NCBI RefSeq assembly: GCF_014203895.1
Contig: NZ_JACHJY010000006.1
Location: forward strand, 124,001-188,000
DNA from: Streptomyces nymphaeiformis
GTDB taxonomy: Bacteria; Actinomycetota; Actinomycetes; Streptomycetales; Streptomycetaceae
Direction: 5' to 3'
DNA: 64,000 nt
Below the pieces are notes generated by a model, which was not told the DNA's origin, did not search any database, and saw nothing but the letters and a program-made list of their open reading frames with translations. Shown here one piece after another: positions 7,382 through 15,556 of this stretch (positions within the stretch are counted from its first letter, which is position 1; the number at the start of each line of letters is the position of its first letter). A program made the position numbers and the translations under genes.

Positions 7382-9205
7382 CTAGCCGAGGCGCTCCACG
7401 AGCGCGTTGTACTGGTCCCACAGCTCCTTCGGCGTGTGGTCGCCGAAGGTGTTCAGGTGGTCGGGGACGAGGGCGGCCTCTTCGCGCCACACGTCACGGT
7501 CGACCTTGAGGAGGAACTCCAGGTCCTCGGCCGGCAGGTCCAGGCCCTCGGTGTCCAGGGACTCGGCGGTCGGGAGGATGCCGATCGGGGTCTCGACGCC
7601 CTCGGCCTTGCCGTCGAGGCGCTCGACGATCCACTTCAGGACGCGGCTGTTCTCGCCGAAGCCGGGCCAGACGAACTTGCCGGCGTCGTTCTTGCGGAAC
7701 CAGTTCACGTAGTAGATCTTCGGGAGCTTCGCGGCGTCCGCGTTGGCCCCGACCTTGACCCAGTGGGCCATGTAGTCGCCCATGTTGTAGCCGCAGAACG
7801 GCAGCATGGCGAAGGGGTCGCGGCGCAGCTCGCCGACCTTGCCCTCGGCGGCGGCGGTCTTCTCGGAGGCGACGTTCGCACCGAGGAAGACGCCGTGGTT
7901 CCAGTCGAAGGACTCGGTGACCAGCGGGACGGCGGAGGCGCGGCGGCCGCCGAAGAGGATCGCCGAGATCGGCACGCCCTTCGGGTCCTCCCACTCCGGC
8001 GCGATGATCGGGCACTGCCCGGCCGGGACGGTGAAGCGGGCGTTCGGGTGGGCGGCCGGGGTCTCGGACTCCGGCGTCCAGTCGTTGCCCTTCCAGTCGA
8101 TGAGGTGCTTGGGCGCCTCTTCGGTCATGCCCTCCCACCACACGTCGCCGTCGTCGGTGAGCGCGACGTTCGTGAAGACGGAGTTGCCCCACATGGTCTT
8201 CATGGCGTTGGCGTTGGTGTGCTCGCCGGTGCCGGGCGCGACGCCGAAGAAGCCGGCCTCGGGGTTGATCGCGTAGAGGCGGCCGTCCTCGCCGAAGCGC
8301 ATCCAGGCGATGTCGTCGCCGATGGTCTCCACGGTCCAGCCGGGGATGGTCGGCTCCAGCATGGCGAGGTTGGTCTTGCCGCAGGCCGACGGGAAGGCGG
8401 CGGCGACGTACTTGGCCTCGCCCTGCGGCGGGGTGAGCTTCAGGATGAGCATGTGCTCGGCGAGCCAGCCCTCGTCACGCGCCATGACGGAGGCGATGCG
8501 GAGCGCGTAGCACTTCTTGCCGAGCAGGGCGTTGCCGCCGTAGCCCGAGCCGTACGACCAGATCTCGCGGGTCTCGGGGAAGTGCGAGATGTACTTGGTG
8601 GTGTTGCAGGGCCACGGCACGTCGGCCTCGCCCTCGGCGAGCGGCGCGCCGAGGGTGTGGACGGCCTTGACGAAGAAGCCGTCGGTGCCGAGCTCGTCGA
8701 GGACGGCCTGTCCCATGCGGGTCATGGTGCGCATGGAGACGGCGACGTACGCGGAGTCGGTGATCTCGACGCCGATGGCGGAGAGTTCCGAGCCGACCGG
8801 GCCCATGCAGAAGGGCACGACGTACATGGTGCGGCCCTTCATGGAGCCGCGGAAGATGCCCTTCTCGCCCGCGAAGATGTCCTTCATCTCCGCCGGGGCC
8901 TTCCAGTGGTTGGTCGGGCCCGCGTCCTCCTCCTTCTCGGAGCAGATGAAGGTCCGGTCCTCGACGCGCGCGACGTCGGACGGGTCGGAGGCGGCGTAGT
9001 AGGAGTTCGGGCGCTTGACCGGGTCGAGCTTCTTGAAGGTCCCCTTGGCGACGAGCTCCTCGCAGAGGCGCTCGTACTCGGCCTCGGACCCGTCGCACCA
9101 GACGATGCTGTCGGGCTGGGTGATCTCGGCGATCTCGTTCACCCAGGAGACGAGCTCCTGGTGCTGGGTGGGGACGTCGGTGGGAGCCGCGTTGTCGCGC
9201 GCCAC
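7382..9205 (-). CDS. pckG: Phosphoenolpyruvate carboxykinase (GTP)
   Basis: 607 residues, full length for the GTP-dependent family. It converts oxaloacetate and GTP to phosphoenolpyruvate, GDP and CO2 at the start of gluconeogenesis. The kinase-1 P-loop FPSACGKTNLAML lies at residues 271-283 with the reactive cysteine at 275; SYGSGYGGNALLGKK (217-231) is the substrate and metal-binding loop, and the GDDIAWMR kinase-2 region follows near 296. Start GTG 9205 is preceded by AAGGAG. It is transcribed alone, divergent from the hemolysin III gene and convergent with the hydrolase gene. The 197-bp upstream region contains spaced repeats CCGGATG (9259-9265) and CATCCGG (9279-9285) that could bind a regulator. 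Confidence 0.98.
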   Translation of the reverse strand: MARDNAAPTDVPTQHQELVSWVNEIAEITQPDSIVWCDGSEAEYERLCEELVAKGTFKKLDPVKRPNSYYAASDPSDVARVEDRTFICSEKEEDAGPTNHWKAPAEMKDIFAGEKGIFRGSMKGRTMYVVPFCMGPVGSELSAIGVEITDSAYVAVSMRTMTRMGQAVLDELGTDGFFVKAVHTLGAPLAEGEADVPWPCNTTKYISHFPETREIWSYGSGYGGNALLGKKCYALRIASVMARDEGWLAEHMLILKLTPPQGEAKYVAAAFPSACGKTNLAMLEPTIPGWTVETIGDDIAWMRFGEDGRLYAINPEAGFFGVAPGTGEHTNANAMKTMWGNSVFTNVALTDDGDVWWEGMTEEAPKHLIDWKGNDWTPESETPAAHPNARFTVPAGQCPIIAPEWEDPKGVPISAILFGGRRASAVPLVTESFDWNHGVFLGANVASEKTAAAEGKVGELRRDPFAMLPFCGYNMGDYMAHWVKVGANADAAKLPKIYYVNWFRKNDAGKFVWPGFGENSRVLKWIVERLDGKAEGVETPIGILPTAESLDTEGLDLPAEDLEFLLKVDRDVWREEAALVPDHLNTFGDHTPKELWDQYNALVERLG

Positions 9206-9402
9206 GATTGCTCCTTGTTGAGGGGTTTTTTAGATGTCTGCCCCGTGGGGGCCGCGACCCGGATGCTTCGTAGCTGCTCATCCGGTGCCGACCGCACTCA
9301 TTTGATCATCCGATGGATCCGCCCATATGTCCAGGGGGGTGCACACGTGAGCATCGCCACTCATATCCGGTACCTACGGGGGCGTAGCTAGGATTCCGTC
9401 CT

Positions 9403-10086
9403 ATGACTGCAGCCACGCCGGAAGTGACCATCGAGCGCCCCGTGCCGCTCCCGACGAAGCCCCGGCTCAGGGGATGGCTGCACGCGGGCATGTTCCCCGC
9501 CGTGATCGTCGCGGGCCTCACCCTCGTCGCCCTCTCCGACTCGCCCCGCGCCCGCATCGCCTGCGGGATCTACGTCCTCACCGCCTGCCTGCTCTTCGGC
9601 ATCAGCGCGCTCTACCACCGCGGCAACTGGGGCCCGCGCGCCGAGGCCGTGCTCCGGCGCCTCGACCACGCCAACATCTTCCTGATCATCGCGGGCACCT
9701 ACACCCCGCTCACCCTGCTGCTGCTCCCCGACTCCACGGCGAAGCCGCTCATGTGGGCGGTGTGGGCCGCGGCCGCCGCCGGCATCGCCTTCCGCGTCTT
9801 CTGGGTCGGCGCCCCTCGCTGGCTGTACACGCCCTGCTACATCGCGATGGGCTGGGCCGCCGTCTTCTTCCTGCCCGACTTCATGCGCGCGGGCGGCATC
9901 GCGGTCCTCGTCCTCGTCGTCGTCGGCGGACTGCTCTACAGCGCGGGCGGCGTCATCTACGGCATCAAGCGCCCGAACCCCTCGCCACGCTGGTTCGGCT
10001 TCCACGAGGTCTTCCACTCGCTGACCCTCGCGGCCTTCATCGTCCACTACGTCGGCATCTCGCTGGTGGCCTACCAGCACGCCTGA
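9403..10086 (+). CDS. Hemolysin III family membrane protein (PAQR superfamily)
   Basis: 227 residues with seven hydrophobic segments. Diagnostic family motifs are present: SALYHRG near residue 69, LDHANIFLIIAGTYTP near 86, and FGFHEVFHSLTLAAFIVHY near 200, supplying the conserved Ser/His/Asp set thought to hold a metal in the related adiponectin receptors. Bacterial members are linked to membrane lipid homeostasis and, historically, haemolysis; the substrate here is unknown. TAGGAT at 9389-9394 stands eight bases before the ATG with no Shine-Dalgarno, so leaderless translation is likely. The gene lies 31 bp before the tetR gene, which has its own promoter-like sequence. Confidence 0.93.
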   Translation: MTAATPEVTIERPVPLPTKPRLRGWLHAGMFPAVIVAGLTLVALSDSPRARIACGIYVLTACLLFGISALYHRGNWGPRAEAVLRRLDHANIFLIIAGTYTPLTLLLLPDSTAKPLMWAVWAAAAAGIAFRVFWVGAPRWLYTPCYIAMGWAAVFFLPDFMRAGGIAVLVLVVVGGLLYSAGGVIYGIKRPNPSPRWFGFHEVFHSLTLAAFIVHYVGISLVAYQHA

Positions 10087-10110
10087 CCGGCCCGTCCGAC
10101 CTGGGACAAT
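10083..10110 (+). promoter_or_regulatory. Promoter, leaderless type, for tetR
   Basis: CTGACC (10083-10088), a 16-bp spacer and GACAAT (10105-10110) form a housekeeping-type promoter. The ATG at 10118 lies seven bases downstream of the -10 box, so transcription should begin at or next to the start codon. This argues against the in-frame ATG at 10109, which lies inside the -10 box. Confidence 0.55.
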
Positions 10111-10117
10111 GGGGTCC

Positions 10118-10714
10118 ATGAGCCTGCGCGAACGCAAGAAGGCGAAGACCCGCGCGGCGATCCGGCAGGCCACCTACCGGCTCGCCGCCGAGCAGGGCTG
10201 GGACGCCGCCACCACCGAGCGCATCGCCGCGGCCGCCGAGGTCTCCCCCTCCACGGTCGTGCGCTACTTCCCGGTCCGGGAGGACATCCTCCTCACCGCC
10301 GAGAACGACGAGGAGCTCGAAGCCCGGCTGCGCGCCCGCCCCGCCGCCGAGGAACCGCTCGACTCGCTCCGGGCGGTCGTCCTCGAAGCCGTCCGCGCCT
10401 CCCTCGACGAGGAGCCCGAGGACACCCTGCTGCGGGCCCGGCTCATGGCGGAGATCCCCGCCGTCCGCGCCCGGCTCACCGAGACCACCGCGGAGACCGG
10501 CCGCCGCCTGGCCCGCGCGATCGCCGACCGCACCGGCCGGGACGCGGACGACCTGGAGGTACGGGTCTTCACGGCGTCGGCCCTCGGCGCCCTGCGCGAG
10601 GCGGTCCTGTACTGGGCCGAGCGCGGCCGCACCGACGACCTCGTCGCCCTCCTGGACGCCACGGTCGACACCCTCAAGACGGGCCTGACGCCCCGGGTCC
10701 CAGCGCGCCCTTGA
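10118..10714 (+). CDS. TetR family transcriptional regulator
   Basis: 198 residues. The N-terminal helix-turn-helix (TRAAIRQATYRLAAEQGW, then TERIAAAAEVSPSTVVRYF at about 30-50) is a clear TetR DNA-binding domain. The C-terminal ligand domain is helical and Arg/Ala-rich, of the type with a region resembling MftR/AcrR. I chose ATG 10118 because the upstream in-frame ATG lies in the promoter. The 3' end overlaps the convergent glycosidase gene by 41 bases. Its target could be the divergent or adjacent genes; no operator palindrome is obvious nearby. Confidence 0.9.
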   Translation: MSLRERKKAKTRAAIRQATYRLAAEQGWDAATTERIAAAAEVSPSTVVRYFPVREDILLTAENDEELEARLRARPAAEEPLDSLRAVVLEAVRASLDEEPEDTLLRARLMAEIPAVRARLTETTAETGRRLARAIADRTGRDADDLEVRVFTASALGALREAVLYWAERGRTDDLVALLDATVDTLKTGLTPRVPARP

Positions 10715-11714
10715 CGATCCGCGCCGACTCCGGATTGGCGTCGCACTGCCACACCCCGTGCGGGCAGTAGTCGGTGACGGTCTGGTACACGGGCCGGTAC
10801 GCCGCGAACCAGTCCAGCATCCCCCGCACGTACGCCGGGTTGTCCCCGTTCCTGAACAGCCCCCACTCCGGGTACGAGACGGGCTTGCCGTGCGCCGCCG
10901 CGAACCGCACGTGGTGCGCGAGCCCGTACTCCTCGTACACCTGCTCCTCGAAGGAGAGCCCGGCGGGCTGGTCGTAGGCGTCCATTCCGATGATGTCGAC
11001 GACGTCGTCCCCCGGGTAGCAGTGCGGCCAGGGGATGGCGTCGAGCCCGCGGCTCGGGGTGAAGTCGAAGCGGAACCGCTGCCCCGGCACCCCGCGCAGC
11101 ACCCCCACCACCCGCCGCCAGTACGCCTTCCAGGCCGTCGGGTCCGGCCGGCAGCGATGGCTGTACGTGGTGCCGTTCATCTCCCAGCCGAGCACGAGGA
11201 CCGCGTCGCCGAGCCCCTGCGCCACCAGCCGCTCCCCCAGCGTCCGGAAGTGCCCGTCGAACGCGCCGTCCGCGCCCCGCCGCAGTCCGGCCCGCACCTC
11301 GGTGTCCGGCAGCCCGGCCTCGTTGCGGTCGAGCAGCGGCACGTTGAGGACGAAGAGCCGCCCCGGCCGCTCGGCCTTCCAGCGCGCCCAGGGCCCGAAC
11401 AGCGCCGGATGCCCCTCGATGTTGGACCAGCGGTCGCCCGGCAGATAGGTGTGGCCGACGGTCAGCGAGTCCCCGCCGAGCCAGGCCTGCACCTGCGCGA
11501 TCCGCCGCACCCCGGCCTCGTCGGAGCCGGTGAAGAACCCCGACGGGACGCCCGGCAGCGGCTGTTGCTCGGGCGCGGGCTCCGATCCGCCGTGCCGGCC
11601 GCCGGGCGGGATCCGGTCGGTCACGAGGAGGAGTACGGCAACGGCCGCGAGCAGCACGGTCAGTGCGGCCCGCGGCCAGGTCAACCAGGGGAGCCGGGCG
11701 GGGGGTCGGCTCAC
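10674..11714 (-). CDS. Membrane-anchored glycoside hydrolase, GH26-like
   Basis: 346 residues from GTG 11714. A single hydrophobic helix (about residues 16-31) anchors an extracytoplasmic catalytic domain. LGWEMNG (acid/base Glu178) and SYPEWGLF (nucleophile Glu283) match the two conserved glutamates of GH26-type beta-mannanases, and YCPHGVWQCD near the end has paired cysteines. The GH26 assignment is by motif only. It is the last gene of an operon with the VKOR gene one base upstream, which fits a need for disulfide formation. It is clearly paralogous to the enzyme at 29862-31412 (shared HTYLPGD, NGTTYSHRC, SRGLDAIPW, IIGMDxYDQPAG), which adds a long repeat tail. Confidence 0.85.
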   Translation of the reverse strand: MSRPPARLPWLTWPRAALTVLLAAVAVLLLVTDRIPPGGRHGGSEPAPEQQPLPGVPSGFFTGSDEAGVRRIAQVQAWLGGDSLTVGHTYLPGDRWSNIEGHPALFGPWARWKAERPGRLFVLNVPLLDRNEAGLPDTEVRAGLRRGADGAFDGHFRTLGERLVAQGLGDAVLVLGWEMNGTTYSHRCRPDPTAWKAYWRRVVGVLRGVPGQRFRFDFTPSRGLDAIPWPHCYPGDDVVDIIGMDAYDQPAGLSFEEQVYEEYGLAHHVRFAAAHGKPVSYPEWGLFRNGDNPAYVRGMLDWFAAYRPVYQTVTDYCPHGVWQCDANPESARIVKGALGPGASGPS

Positions 11715-11715
11715 T

Positions 11716-12363
11716 TCAGCTCGTCCAGAAGTCCCACCAGCGGGTCAGGATCAGCATCCCGATGATCCCGATGTGCAGGACGGGCAGGGCGAAGGTGAAC
11801 TCGCCGAGGAAGGTCCGCAGCGCCGCCGGGGCGGGCAGCACGCGCTCCCGGACGTTGTGCGCGGTGACGTACCAGAACATGGTGATGGTGGCGACCCAGG
11901 CCAGGCAGCACCACAGGCAGAGCGAGTTGATCTCGTACAGCGACTGGTACATCAGCCAGGTGCAGAAGCCGACCCCGAAGAGCATCCCGGCGTTGAGGCC
12001 GAGCCAGAACCAGCCCCGGTAGCGGGCCCCGGCGAGGAGCCCGGCGCCGACGGCCACGACGACGCCGTACGTGACGAGCCCGAGCATCGGGTTCGGGAAG
12101 CCGAACACCGACGCCTGCGCGCTCTTCATGATGTTGCCGCAGGACACGACCGGGTTCAGGCTGCACCCGGGCTGGAAGCCGGGGTCCTCCAGGAGCAGGA
12201 ACTTGTCGATCGTGATCACCCAGCCGGCGAGCACGCCCGCCGCGCCGGTGACGAGCAGCAGCCAGGCCAGGGCGCGGCCCGCGCCGATCGGCCCGCCGGT
12301 CTCCGGCGCGGTCCCGTCCTGCCGTTGACCCGGCACCCCGCCCCGTACGTTCACCGTCGCCAT
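11716..12363 (-). CDS. Vitamin K epoxide reductase (VKOR) family protein
   Basis: 215 residues with four to five membrane segments. The VKOR signature is complete: the loop cysteine pair C67 and C75 in CSLNPVVSCGNIMKS, followed by a conserved serine near 81, and the quinone-proximal CxxC at C149/C152 (SLCLWC). In bacteria without DsbB these proteins reoxidise the extracytoplasmic thiol oxidase and pass electrons to menaquinone. ATG 12363 was chosen; upstream codons in frame are unlike coding sequence. It sits between the unknown gene at 12381 (17-bp gap) and the glycosidase (1-bp gap), so the three are probably one operon. Confidence 0.92.
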   Translation of the reverse strand: MATVNVRGGVPGQRQDGTAPETGGPIGAGRALAWLLLVTGAAGVLAGWVITIDKFLLLEDPGFQPGCSLNPVVSCGNIMKSAQASVFGFPNPMLGLVTYGVVVAVGAGLLAGARYRGWFWLGLNAGMLFGVGFCTWLMYQSLYEINSLCLWCCLAWVATITMFWYVTAHNVRERVLPAPAALRTFLGEFTFALPVLHIGIIGMLILTRWWDFWTS

Positions 12364-12380
12364 GACGCGGCTCCTTCCGC

Positions 12381-12884
12381 TCAGCCCTGGATGCGGCGGA
12401 CCGGCAGCAGGACGTGGGCGCAGTCGGCGAGCGTCTCCTCGTCCGAGACGAAGGCCCGCAGCATGGCCTCGTCGACGGGCTGTCCGGGCACGCCCTCGGA
12501 CCAGGGCCGTACGGAGCAGAGGAAGTAGACCTTGCCCTGCTCGCGGGCGGCCGTCTGCCACTCGCCGGGCACCGGGCACTGCACCTTCAGGAAGGGCAGC
12601 GTGAGCACGGCGGAGCCGCCCTCGACGAGCAGCGTGGCGTTGATCCCGGCGTCCTTCTCCAGGTCGAAGAGCCGGTCGCCGACCGAGAGCTTCATCGACT
12701 CCAGGGCCGCGCGCATCGCCTGCTGCCCGGCCTCCGGACCGTCCCGGCCGTCACCGAGCGAATAGGCCATCAGGAACGGCGTTCCCGCCGAATCGGCGGA
12801 GGGCTCGCTGGCCCACGGAATCACCGTGAGAGTTCCCAGCGGAGAGGCGCTGCGCGCCGACGAGACGACGTTGGAAGTGGTCAT
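12381..12884 (-). CDS. Unknown soluble protein, probably DUF5949 family
   Basis: 167 residues, no signal peptide. Recognisable streptomycete features are LGTLTVIPWA at about 16-25, PFLMAYSLGDG, a TLLVEGGSAVLTLPFL strand pair and AHVLLPVRRI at the end, which I associate with DUF5949; the family call is from memory. TAGCAT (12893-12898, reverse strand) lies eight bases before the ATG without a Shine-Dalgarno, so it looks leaderless. It heads the VKOR/GH26 operon and is divergent from the tyrosinase operon. Function unknown. Confidence 0.78.
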   Translation of the reverse strand: MTTSNVVSSARSASPLGTLTVIPWASEPSADSAGTPFLMAYSLGDGRDGPEAGQQAMRAALESMKLSVGDRLFDLEKDAGINATLLVEGGSAVLTLPFLKVQCPVPGEWQTAAREQGKVYFLCSVRPWSEGVPGQPVDEAMLRAFVSDEETLADCAHVLLPVRRIQG

Positions 12885-12969
12885 GCAACCGGATGCTAAT
12901 GCGCCGACCACCCTTTCCCCACGCCGTTTTCACCCGAACGGCCGACATTCACGCCGCTGCCATTTCCGC

Positions 12970-12997
12970 CGCAACGAACACGGGTTTTCATCGTTGT
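12970..12997 (+). promoter_or_regulatory. Probable sigma-BldN-type promoter of the tyrosinase operon
   Basis: CGCAAC, a 16-bp spacer and CGTTGT match the sigma-BldN consensus (CGTAAC-N16-CGTTGA, recalled from S. venezuelae work) at 5/6 and 5/6. The -10 box ends 38 bases before melC1. Confidence 0.45.
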
Positions 12998-13009
12998 GCC
13001 CTGAGGGCA
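12997..13009. promoter_or_regulatory. Inverted repeat in the melC1 leader
   Basis: TGCCC-TGA-GGGCA overlaps the end of the proposed -10 box of the tyrosinase promoter, in the divergent region between 12884 and 13035. It could be an operator or a small leader hairpin. Confidence 0.3.
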
Positions 13010-13034
13010 TAAGCCGACCACCAGGAGATCACTG

Positions 13035-13433
13035 ATGATCGTCCCGCGCCGCGTCGCACTGCGGTCCCTGTTCGCCCTTGCCGTCACCGCCTTCACGGGC
13101 GGGGCGCTCGGCCGTATCGCGATCCGACCGGAATCGGGGGGCACCCGCGATCCGCACGCCTTCGACGAGATGTACCGGGGCCGTCGCCTGCTGGGCTTCT
13201 CCGGCCCCGGGGGCGAGCCGACGGCCCTCGTCGACGGCCGGCCGCTGCACCTGATGCGCTGCGCCGACGGCGGCTACGTCACCCCGATCGACCACTACGA
13301 GTCCTGCCCGACGCCCCTGGCGGCCACCCGCGCGGCCGTGGACGAGCTGGGCACCGCCCGGCTCTCCCCCCTCGCGGCCGCCCACGGCGTCACCGACCCG
13401 ACGGGAGGGAGCCCGCGTGGTGTACACGCGTAA
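13035..13433 (+). CDS. melC1: Tyrosinase copper chaperone (MelC1 type)
   Basis: 132 residues. The N-terminus RRVALRSLFALAVTAFTGGA is a twin-arginine-like signal, and HAFDEMYRGRRLLGF with the later HLMRCADGGYVTPIDHYESC is the tyrosinase-cofactor signature. MelC1 delivers copper to apo-tyrosinase and, in the classical system, carries the enzyme out through the Tat pathway in trans. AGGAGA precedes the ATG. The 3' end overlaps melC2 by 17 bases. S. coelicolor has an equivalent pair beside chpG, as here. Confidence 0.9.
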   Translation: MIVPRRVALRSLFALAVTAFTGGALGRIAIRPESGGTRDPHAFDEMYRGRRLLGFSGPGGEPTALVDGRPLHLMRCADGGYVTPIDHYESCPTPLAATRAAVDELGTARLSPLAAAHGVTDPTGGSPRGVHA

Positions 13434-14283
13434 GAACCAGCGCGATCTGACCGCTGCCGAGCGCCGCAAGTTCGTCGCCGCCGTCCTGGAGCTCAAGCGC
13501 ACCGGTGCGTACGACCGCTTCGTCCGCACCCACATCGACCACTACACGGCCGACGGGGGCGGCCGGCTCCGGATCGCCCACATGACCCCGAGCTTCCTGC
13601 CCTGGCACCGCAAGTTCCTGCTGGAGTTCGAGACGGCCCTGCGCCGGATCGACCCGACGGTCTCCGTCCCGTACTGGGACTGGACCCGGGACAACTCCCC
13701 GGCCTCCTCGATCTGGCGCGAGGACTTCATGGGCGGCAACGGACGCCGGGCCGACCTCCAGGTGATGACGGGCCCCTTCGCGCACTCCGCCGGGCACTGG
13801 ACGATCACCCAGTCGATGACCGACGGCAAGTACCTGACCAGGGACTTCGGCCGCCCCCGTGACCCGATCACCCTCCCCACGGCCACTCAGCTCGACGAGG
13901 TGATGCGCGAGCGGGTGTACGACGCGGCGCCCTGGAACTCGACGAGCGCCACCGGCTTCCGCAACGCTCTGGAGGGCTGGGCGCCGGGCCGGGGCAACGA
14001 GCGGTTCCGCATCCACAACCGGGTGCACCGCTGGGTCGGCGGCCTGATGCTCGGCGGCGGCTCCGTGAACGACCCGGTCTTCTGGCTGCACCACTCCTTC
14101 GTCGACCTGGTCTGGTCGCGCTGGCAGCAGCGGAACCCCGGGGCCGCCTACCTGCCGGCGGAGCCGCCGCCGCTCGGCGACGCGCAGTACCGCAAGGTCG
14201 CCGCCCGGCACGAGCCGATGGCGCCCTGGGGGGTGACCCCGGCGTCGATGTTCGACCACAGCCGGATCTACCGGTACGTCTGA
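13417..14283 (+). CDS. melC2: Tyrosinase (monophenol/diphenol oxidase)
   Basis: 288 residues, usual length. It oxidises tyrosine and dopa to quinones for melanin formation. Copper-A ligands are His39 or 42, His55 and His64 (HMTPSFLPWHRKFLLEFE); copper-B ligands are His200 and His204 (HNRVHRWVGG) and His226 (FWLHHSFVD). PYWDW (85-89) is conserved. There is no signal peptide, as expected for an enzyme exported with, or held inside by, its MelC1 partner. GTG 13417 is used; a second GTG follows at once, so the start may be one codon later. The gene lies downstream of a BldN-like promoter and ends at a 16-bp hairpin. Confidence 0.95.
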   Translation: MVYTRKNQRDLTAAERRKFVAAVLELKRTGAYDRFVRTHIDHYTADGGGRLRIAHMTPSFLPWHRKFLLEFETALRRIDPTVSVPYWDWTRDNSPASSIWREDFMGGNGRRADLQVMTGPFAHSAGHWTITQSMTDGKYLTRDFGRPRDPITLPTATQLDEVMRERVYDAAPWNSTSATGFRNALEGWAPGRGNERFRIHNRVHRWVGGLMLGGGSVNDPVFWLHHSFVDLVWSRWQQRNPGAAYLPAEPPPLGDAQYRKVAARHEPMAPWGVTPASMFDHSRIYRYV

Positions 14284-14295
14284 GCCCCCGCACGC

Positions 14296-14331
14296 GGATG
14301 TCCCCCCGGCCGCCGGGCCGGGGGGACATCC
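14296..14331. terminator. Bidirectional terminator hairpin
   Basis: A perfect 16-bp stem (GGATGTCCCCCCGGCC and complement) with a GCCG loop between the convergent tyrosinase and chaplin genes. Confidence 0.82.
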
Positions 14332-14347
14332 ATGTGCAGCGGGGGGA

Positions 14348-14635
14348 TCAGCCGCCGTAACCGCCGTCACCGTTGCCGTGGCCGCCGTGGCCGCCGTCGG
14401 CGTTGATGCAGGTGTTGCCGAACGCCGGGTTCAGCAGACCGATCACGTTGACGGTGTTGCCGCAGAGGTTGACCGGGACGTGGACCGGGACCTGCACGAC
14501 GTTGCCGGAGGCGACACCGGGCGAGTGGGCGGCGACGGCCTCGGCGCCGGCGTCGGCGACGGCCAGGCCGGCTCCGCTGAGGGCAACGGCACCCGTGCCG
14601 GCGAGAACAGCGGCAGCCTTCGCGATGCGAGACAT
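14348..14635 (-). CDS. chpG: Short chaplin, ChpG-like
   Basis: 95 residues. A Sec signal (MSRIAKAAAVLAGTGAVALS) is followed by one chaplin domain: GNVVQVPVHVPVNLCGNTVN and then IGLLNPAFGNTCIN, with the two cysteines that form the domain's disulfide. Chaplins are secreted, assemble into amyloid at the air interface and make aerial hyphae hydrophobic. A 13-residue Gly/His-rich tail ending GGYGG is like ChpG of S. coelicolor, which is also next to a tyrosinase operon. AAGGAG precedes ATG 14635. A BldN-like promoter lies at 14690-14717. Confidence 0.95.
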   Translation of the reverse strand: MSRIAKAAAVLAGTGAVALSGAGLAVADAGAEAVAAHSPGVASGNVVQVPVHVPVNLCGNTVNVIGLLNPAFGNTCINADGGHGGHGNGDGGYGG

Positions 14636-14689
14636 CAAGAACTCCTTGGACTGGAAAGCGACCGCAGGAATCACGGCCGTCACTTCCGT

Positions 14690-14717
14690 TCAACGCCGGC
14701 CCCCGGAAGGGGTCACG
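14690..14717 (-). promoter_or_regulatory. Probable sigma-BldN promoter of chpG
   Basis: On the reverse strand, CGTGAC (14717-14712), a 16-bp spacer and CGTTGA (14695-14690) match the sigma-BldN consensus at 5/6 and 6/6. The -10 box ends 55 bases before the chpG start, the same geometry as at the rodlin genes. The rest of the 290-bp region up to 14925 shows no gene. Confidence 0.6.
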
Positions 14718-14925
14718 GCCATTGGGCCGAAAGGGAAGAAGGAAAATCGAAAAAATGGCCCGCGGACCGAATGCCGTCCGCCGCCGGATACGACGGGACG
14801 TCTTCGGCCCACGGGCCGCGGCCATGCGACAAGCCTTCTCTTGCAACGACCGAAAACCCTTGGGGTGGCGGGGAAGAATCGTGTCTTCACCCACCTGGCG
14901 ACCAGTCGCACAAAAGTGCGGTCCG

Positions 14926-15438
14926 TCAGTGCGCGTCCGGGGCGAGACCCAGCTGCGGGTCGAGGGCCCCGCTGAGCACCGGGGTGAGCAGGCCGACCTG
15001 GGGCTTCGCCAGGTCCGGAAGGCCGGCGAGCCCGTTGCCGCGCGGGGCCTTCACCGGGGTGCCGACGACGGCGCCGGGGGTGGCCGCCTTCATCTCCGAG
15101 TGCGGGTTGCTGAGCAGCGCGCGACCGGGCTCGCTGCCCTTGAGGAGCTCGGGCAGCGGCGCGTCGACGACGGTCTCCGGCACGGTGCCGGTGAGCGGGA
15201 CGCTGGGCAGCGCGACGTCCGGGAGCGAGCCGAGGCCCTTCTGGAAGCCGGTGGGCGCCCCGGGCATCGGGACGGGGACGCCGGTCGCCACGGTCGGCGC
15301 GTCCATCGGCAGCACCGGGTCGAGGCCCTGGAGCGGGACGATCACCGGCGCCTCGACGGCGGCGGCGGGAGAGGCCAGGGCGGCGGAGGCGAGCGCGGTC
15401 ATGAGGAGACCCATGCCCGCGTGAGAACGCAGAGTCAT
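14926..15438 (-). CDS. Small secreted protein of unknown function
   Basis: 170 residues. A Sec signal peptide (SHAGMGLLMTALASAALASP, cleavage near AAAVEA) is followed by a low-complexity, Pro/Val/Leu-rich chain with repeated PLQGL, PLTG and LPDLAKP motifs, no cysteine and little charge, as in several streptomycete cell-wall-associated proteins. ATG 15438 is chosen because it opens the signal peptide; the ribosome site is weak (AAGGGG 13 bases before). It lies between chpG and the GHPT-repeat protein on the same strand, so a role in the aerial surface layer is a guess from context. Confidence 0.72.
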   Translation of the reverse strand: MTLRSHAGMGLLMTALASAALASPAAAVEAPVIVPLQGLDPVLPMDAPTVATGVPVPMPGAPTGFQKGLGSLPDVALPSVPLTGTVPETVVDAPLPELLKGSEPGRALLSNPHSEMKAATPGAVVGTPVKAPRGNGLAGLPDLAKPQVGLLTPVLSGALDPQLGLAPDAH

Positions 15439-15500
15439 ACGAGGAGAACGAGCCCCTTGGCCGAAACGTCGCGGGACTAACCCATTAGCAGCAACGCGCA

Positions 15501-15526
15501 GGCCCTCACCGGTGAAGGCGAGGGCC
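15501..15526 (-). terminator. Probable terminator of the GHPT-repeat gene
   Basis: A 10-bp stem with one mismatch (GGCCCTCACC against GGCGAGGGCC) lies 31 bases beyond the stop at 15557 on the reverse strand. Confidence 0.45.
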
Positions 15527-15556
15527 CGGGTTGACGCGTTGCCGGCGCTCGGGGTG

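Noticed and set aside
7265..9391. 708-residue forward frame opposite pckG
   Set aside because: Mirror of a full-length, motif-complete PEP carboxykinase; composition (VLG/RRR/DDV-rich) is that of an antisense frame.
10109..10117. ATG 10109 as start of the TetR gene
   Set aside because: It lies inside the GACAAT -10 box; ATG 10118 fits leaderless initiation.
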